Below the pieces are notes generated by a model. It ran no database searches. It saw only the letters and a list, made by a program, of their open reading frames with translations, and had not been told where the DNA came from. DNA of 64,000 nt. It comes from Mycobacterium sp. SMC-8 (GTDB taxonomy: Bacteria > Actinomycetota > Actinomycetes > Mycobacteriales > Mycobacteriaceae). How positions within the stretch are numbered: position 1 is the stretch's first letter; every line of letters begins with the position of its first letter. The translations under genes were made by a program, and so were the position numbers. The DNA lies in assembly GCF_025263565.1 (NCBI RefSeq), contig NZ_CP079865.1:4836001-4900000 (forward strand), in the 5' to 3' direction. Below, in pieces: positions 62,408 to 64,000 of the stretch.

Positions 62408-63583
62408 TCATGCGCGTGCCGTCCGTTCCACCCGCACCACCGCGATGTCGTCGGCGATCCCGCCGTGCGACGCCGCCCGCTCCTCGACGGCGTCGATGAG
62501 CGCGTCGACGAATGCGCGTCCGGGTAGCGCGGCCAGCGAGCGCGCCAACTCGAGCAGGCCGTGTTCACCGAGACGCTCGTTGCCACGGCCGATGTGTCCC
62601 TCGAACAGGCCGTCGGTCAGCAACACCAGCCCCTTGCCCGGCGGCAACTCGATCTGCTGGGGCTCCCAGTCGCGTCCGTGCAGGCCCAGCGCCGGGCCGC
62701 CCGGCGGTTCGACCCAGTCGACGGTGCCCTGGCCGTGCAACAGCATGCCCGGATGGCCGGCCCGCACCGCGGTGATCATCGGACCCTCCGGCGGGATCGC
62801 GAGGCTGAGCACCGTCGCGAAGATGCCGCGACCAGCGCGCTCGGCGCGCAGGATCCGCTCCAGCTGTTTCATCCGGTCCGCGCCGCGCAGCCCGGCGAAG
62901 GTCAGCGCCCGCCACGCGATGCGCAGCGCCACCCCGAGCGCGGCCTCATCGGCGCCGTGACCGGCCACGTCGCCGATCATCACGTGCACCGTGCGGTCCG
63001 GCGTCTGCACGAAATCGTAGAAGTCGCCGCCGAGCAGCGCGTTCTCCCGGCTGGGCCGGTACTGGGTGACGATCTCGACGCCTGGATCGTCGAGCAGCAG
63101 CGGCGAGGGCAGCAGCCCGCGTTCGAGCCGGGCGTTTTCGCGGGCCCGCAGCTGGCTGGCGTGCAGGTCGACCGCGGTGAGCTCGGCCCGCTTGCGTTCG
63201 ATCGCGTACAGCACCGCGCGACGCAGCACCTCGGGATCGACCCGGTCCTTGACCAGATAGTCCTGTGCGCCCGCCGAAACCGCCGACACGCCGACGTGTT
63301 CGTCGTTGAGTCCGGTGAGCACGACGATCGGGATGGCCGGGTCGTGTTTGGCGATGCGGTTGACCCCGTCGATCCCGTGGGTGTCGTGCAGGTGCAGGTC
63401 CAGCAGGATGCAGTCGGGCCGGGCGATCGAGATCTCCTGCTCGGCCCGCGCCATCGATTCGGCCCAGACCACGCAGATGTCGGCCCCGGCGTCGGCGATC
63501 AACTCTTCGACCAGGATCGCGTCTGCGCGATCGTCCTCCACGAGGAGCAGCGACAGCGTGTCGCCGTTACTCGGGGCGAGCAT
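62408..63583 (-). CDS. Receiver-PP2C (RsbU/SpoIIE-type) phosphatase
   Basis: The protein is 391 residues from the ATG at 63583. The receiver domain (about 8-130) has Glu16-Asp17-Asp18, phospho-acceptor Asp62 in CILLDLHLHDTHG and Lys in QDYLVKDRV. A short coiled linker and a PP2C-type phosphatase domain (about 190-388) follow, with the metal Asps in ALLGGDFYDFV, VMIGDVAGHGADEAA, LLTDGLFEG and DDIAVVRVE. It is a response-regulated Ser/Thr phosphatase that would act on STAS-type proteins. The IS110 insertion kept its TGA stop. The longer upstream reading to 63760 is basic and unlikely. Confidence 0.88.
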   Translation of the reverse strand: MLAPSNGDTLSLLLVEDDRADAILVEELIADAGADICVVWAESMARAEQEISIARPDCILLDLHLHDTHGIDGVNRIAKHDPAIPIVVLTGLNDEHVGVSAVSAGAQDYLVKDRVDPEVLRRAVLYAIERKRAELTAVDLHASQLRARENARLERGLLPSPLLLDDPGVEIVTQYRPSRENALLGGDFYDFVQTPDRTVHVMIGDVAGHGADEAALGVALRIAWRALTFAGLRGADRMKQLERILRAERAGRGIFATVLSLAIPPEGPMITAVRAGHPGMLLHGQGTVDWVEPPGGPALGLHGRDWEPQQIELPPGKGLVLLTDGLFEGHIGRGNERLGEHGLLELARSLAALPGRAFVDALIDAVEERAASHGGIADDIAVVRVERTARA

Positions 63584-63858
63584 GTGACCCGACACCCCCG
63601 TTGACCCGCGCCGCACGGACGCGGGGATCTGTTCGATTGACAATTTCTGGAGAATACCCGGGCGCGTCCCACGCGAAGGACAAGGCGTGCCGCGGCGTTG
63701 CGTCCCCTGTGCGCGGGACGGTCGCTGGTAACCTGCGACCGGTCGCCGGTATGAGATCACGGGGTGGGCGGCCCTGCCGCGTTCGCCGTCTCCCGAGTCA
63801 CGGCCGGGACCGTCACCGACGACGCTGACCGCGAAAAGCTGCCTGGAATCTTACGAAA
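63584..63858. other. Intergenic region at the head of the signalling operon
   Basis: These 275 bases hold the divergent promoters of the receiver-PP2C gene (leftward) and the acyltransferase gene (rightward). I find no further gene and no clear operator. Confidence 0.4.
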
Positions 63859-64000
63859 TGAGTCGTGTGCGCACCGGAGAGATCAGAGCCTTGTCCGGCT
63901 TGCGCATCGTCGCCGCGCTCTGGGTGGTGCTGTTCCATTTCCGGCCGATGCTCGCCGAGGCGGCGCCCGGCGCCACCACCGCGCTGGCGCCGATCCTGAA
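63859..64000 (+). CDS. Acyltransferase-3 family protein, N-terminus only
   Basis: Forty-seven codons are visible from the ATG at 63859. GEIRALSGLRIVAALWVVLFHF is the hallmark first membrane helix of acyltransferase-3 (OafA/YrhL-like) proteins, with the conserved Arg-Ala-Leu/Arg-x-x-Ala and the terminal His-Phe. These are about 10-TM enzymes that acetylate or acylate cell-surface glycans. The rest lies beyond the right edge. Confidence 0.75.

Larger units (their letters stand above)
60890..62408 (+). mobile_element. IS110-family element copy B (intact)
   Basis: The element has 1,517 bp between cores. The cores are CT at 60890-60891 and 62407-62408 within the repeated CTCA. The left end is CTCACTGGTGCACC and the right end is AGGGCAACTCA. 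The target before insertion was CGGGGCTCATGCGCG, reconstructed by joining 60889 to 62407. The 260-bp non-coding left end is followed by the transposase gene and a right end of only 11 bases. It inserted within the ATGA overlap of the PP2C and kinase genes, opposite to their direction. Copy A at 34986-38166 is the same element. Confidence 0.92.

Noticed and set aside
60891..62411. 506-codon frame opposite the IS110 transposase (also 34716-36308 over copy A)
   Set aside because: It is antisense to an intact DEDD transposase and lacks any domain. It is open only because of codon bias.

Overview
The window looks like chromosomal DNA of a mycobacterium, most likely a rapid-growing or environmental species (Mycolicibacterium type). 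The evidence is high GC throughout, a 13E12/DUF222-HNH gene, a mycolic-acid cyclopropane synthase/methyltransferase, CYP124 and CYP125 type cytochromes P450, an LpqH-type lipoprotein, the L,D-transpeptidase LdtA, and the gene order bfrA - 14-TM MFS exporter - glnA3 - amidohydrolase that I recall from the M. tuberculosis Rv1876-Rv1879 region. Many genes appear leaderless, with a TANNNT box 6-8 nt before an ATG or GTG start.

Layout. 1-6.1 kb: a TPR-like protein running off the left edge, a YhgE/Pip-type membrane protein and its TetR regulator with a 17-bp palindromic operator, then a 13E12 gene with a complete ISL3-family element (8-bp target duplication) just upstream of its start. 6.3-10.5 kb: hotdog thioesterase, FUSC transporter, EthD protein, enoyl-CoA hydratase. 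10.5-18 kb: iron storage (bfd, an unknown ABM-like protein, an IdeR-like box, bfrA), an MFS exporter with a C-terminal helical/winged-helix-like domain, glnA3 and its amidohydrolase, and an ArsR/SRPBCC pair behind a near-ideal palindromic promoter. 18-25 kb: two N-acyl-D-amino-acid amidohydrolases around a SnoaL-like protein, a Tat/lipoprotein dienelactone hydrolase, a mannosyltransferase, and small secreted or membrane proteins. 25-34 kb: a cyp124 gene cluster with an aberrant serine hydrolase, the mycolate methyltransferase, agmatinase, thioesterase, threonine dehydratase-like enzyme, ldtA and a lipoprotein.

34-38.2 kb is a nested transposon. An IS110-family element sits inside the 5' end of an XRE regulator gene and is itself split by an IS1380-family element. 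38-55 kb: TetR regulators, FAD oxidoreductase, CYP125 paralogue, a molybdopterin oxidoreductase, a nitronate monooxygenase and an SDR steroid-dehydrogenase-like gene (each beside a perfect match to the KstR operator consensus), an STAS / anti-sigma kinase pair, cinA and yaaA. 55-57 kb: a second IS1380-family element. 57-64 kb: an NlpC/P60 protein, then a signalling operon (receiver-PP2C phosphatase, CHASE3 histidine kinase, Rcp1-like response regulator, phosphodiesterase) into which an intact second copy of the same IS110 element has inserted, exactly in the stop/start overlap of the first two genes. The right edge cuts an acyltransferase-3 gene.

The most interesting signal is in the IS110 element. 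Its 260-nt non-coding left end carries two guide pairs. One is complementary to the target sequences found at both insertion sites and the other to the element's own joined ends, around a CT core. That is the arrangement expected of a bridge RNA. The two copies in this window let the guides be read directly, and copy A shows that region cut by another transposon.
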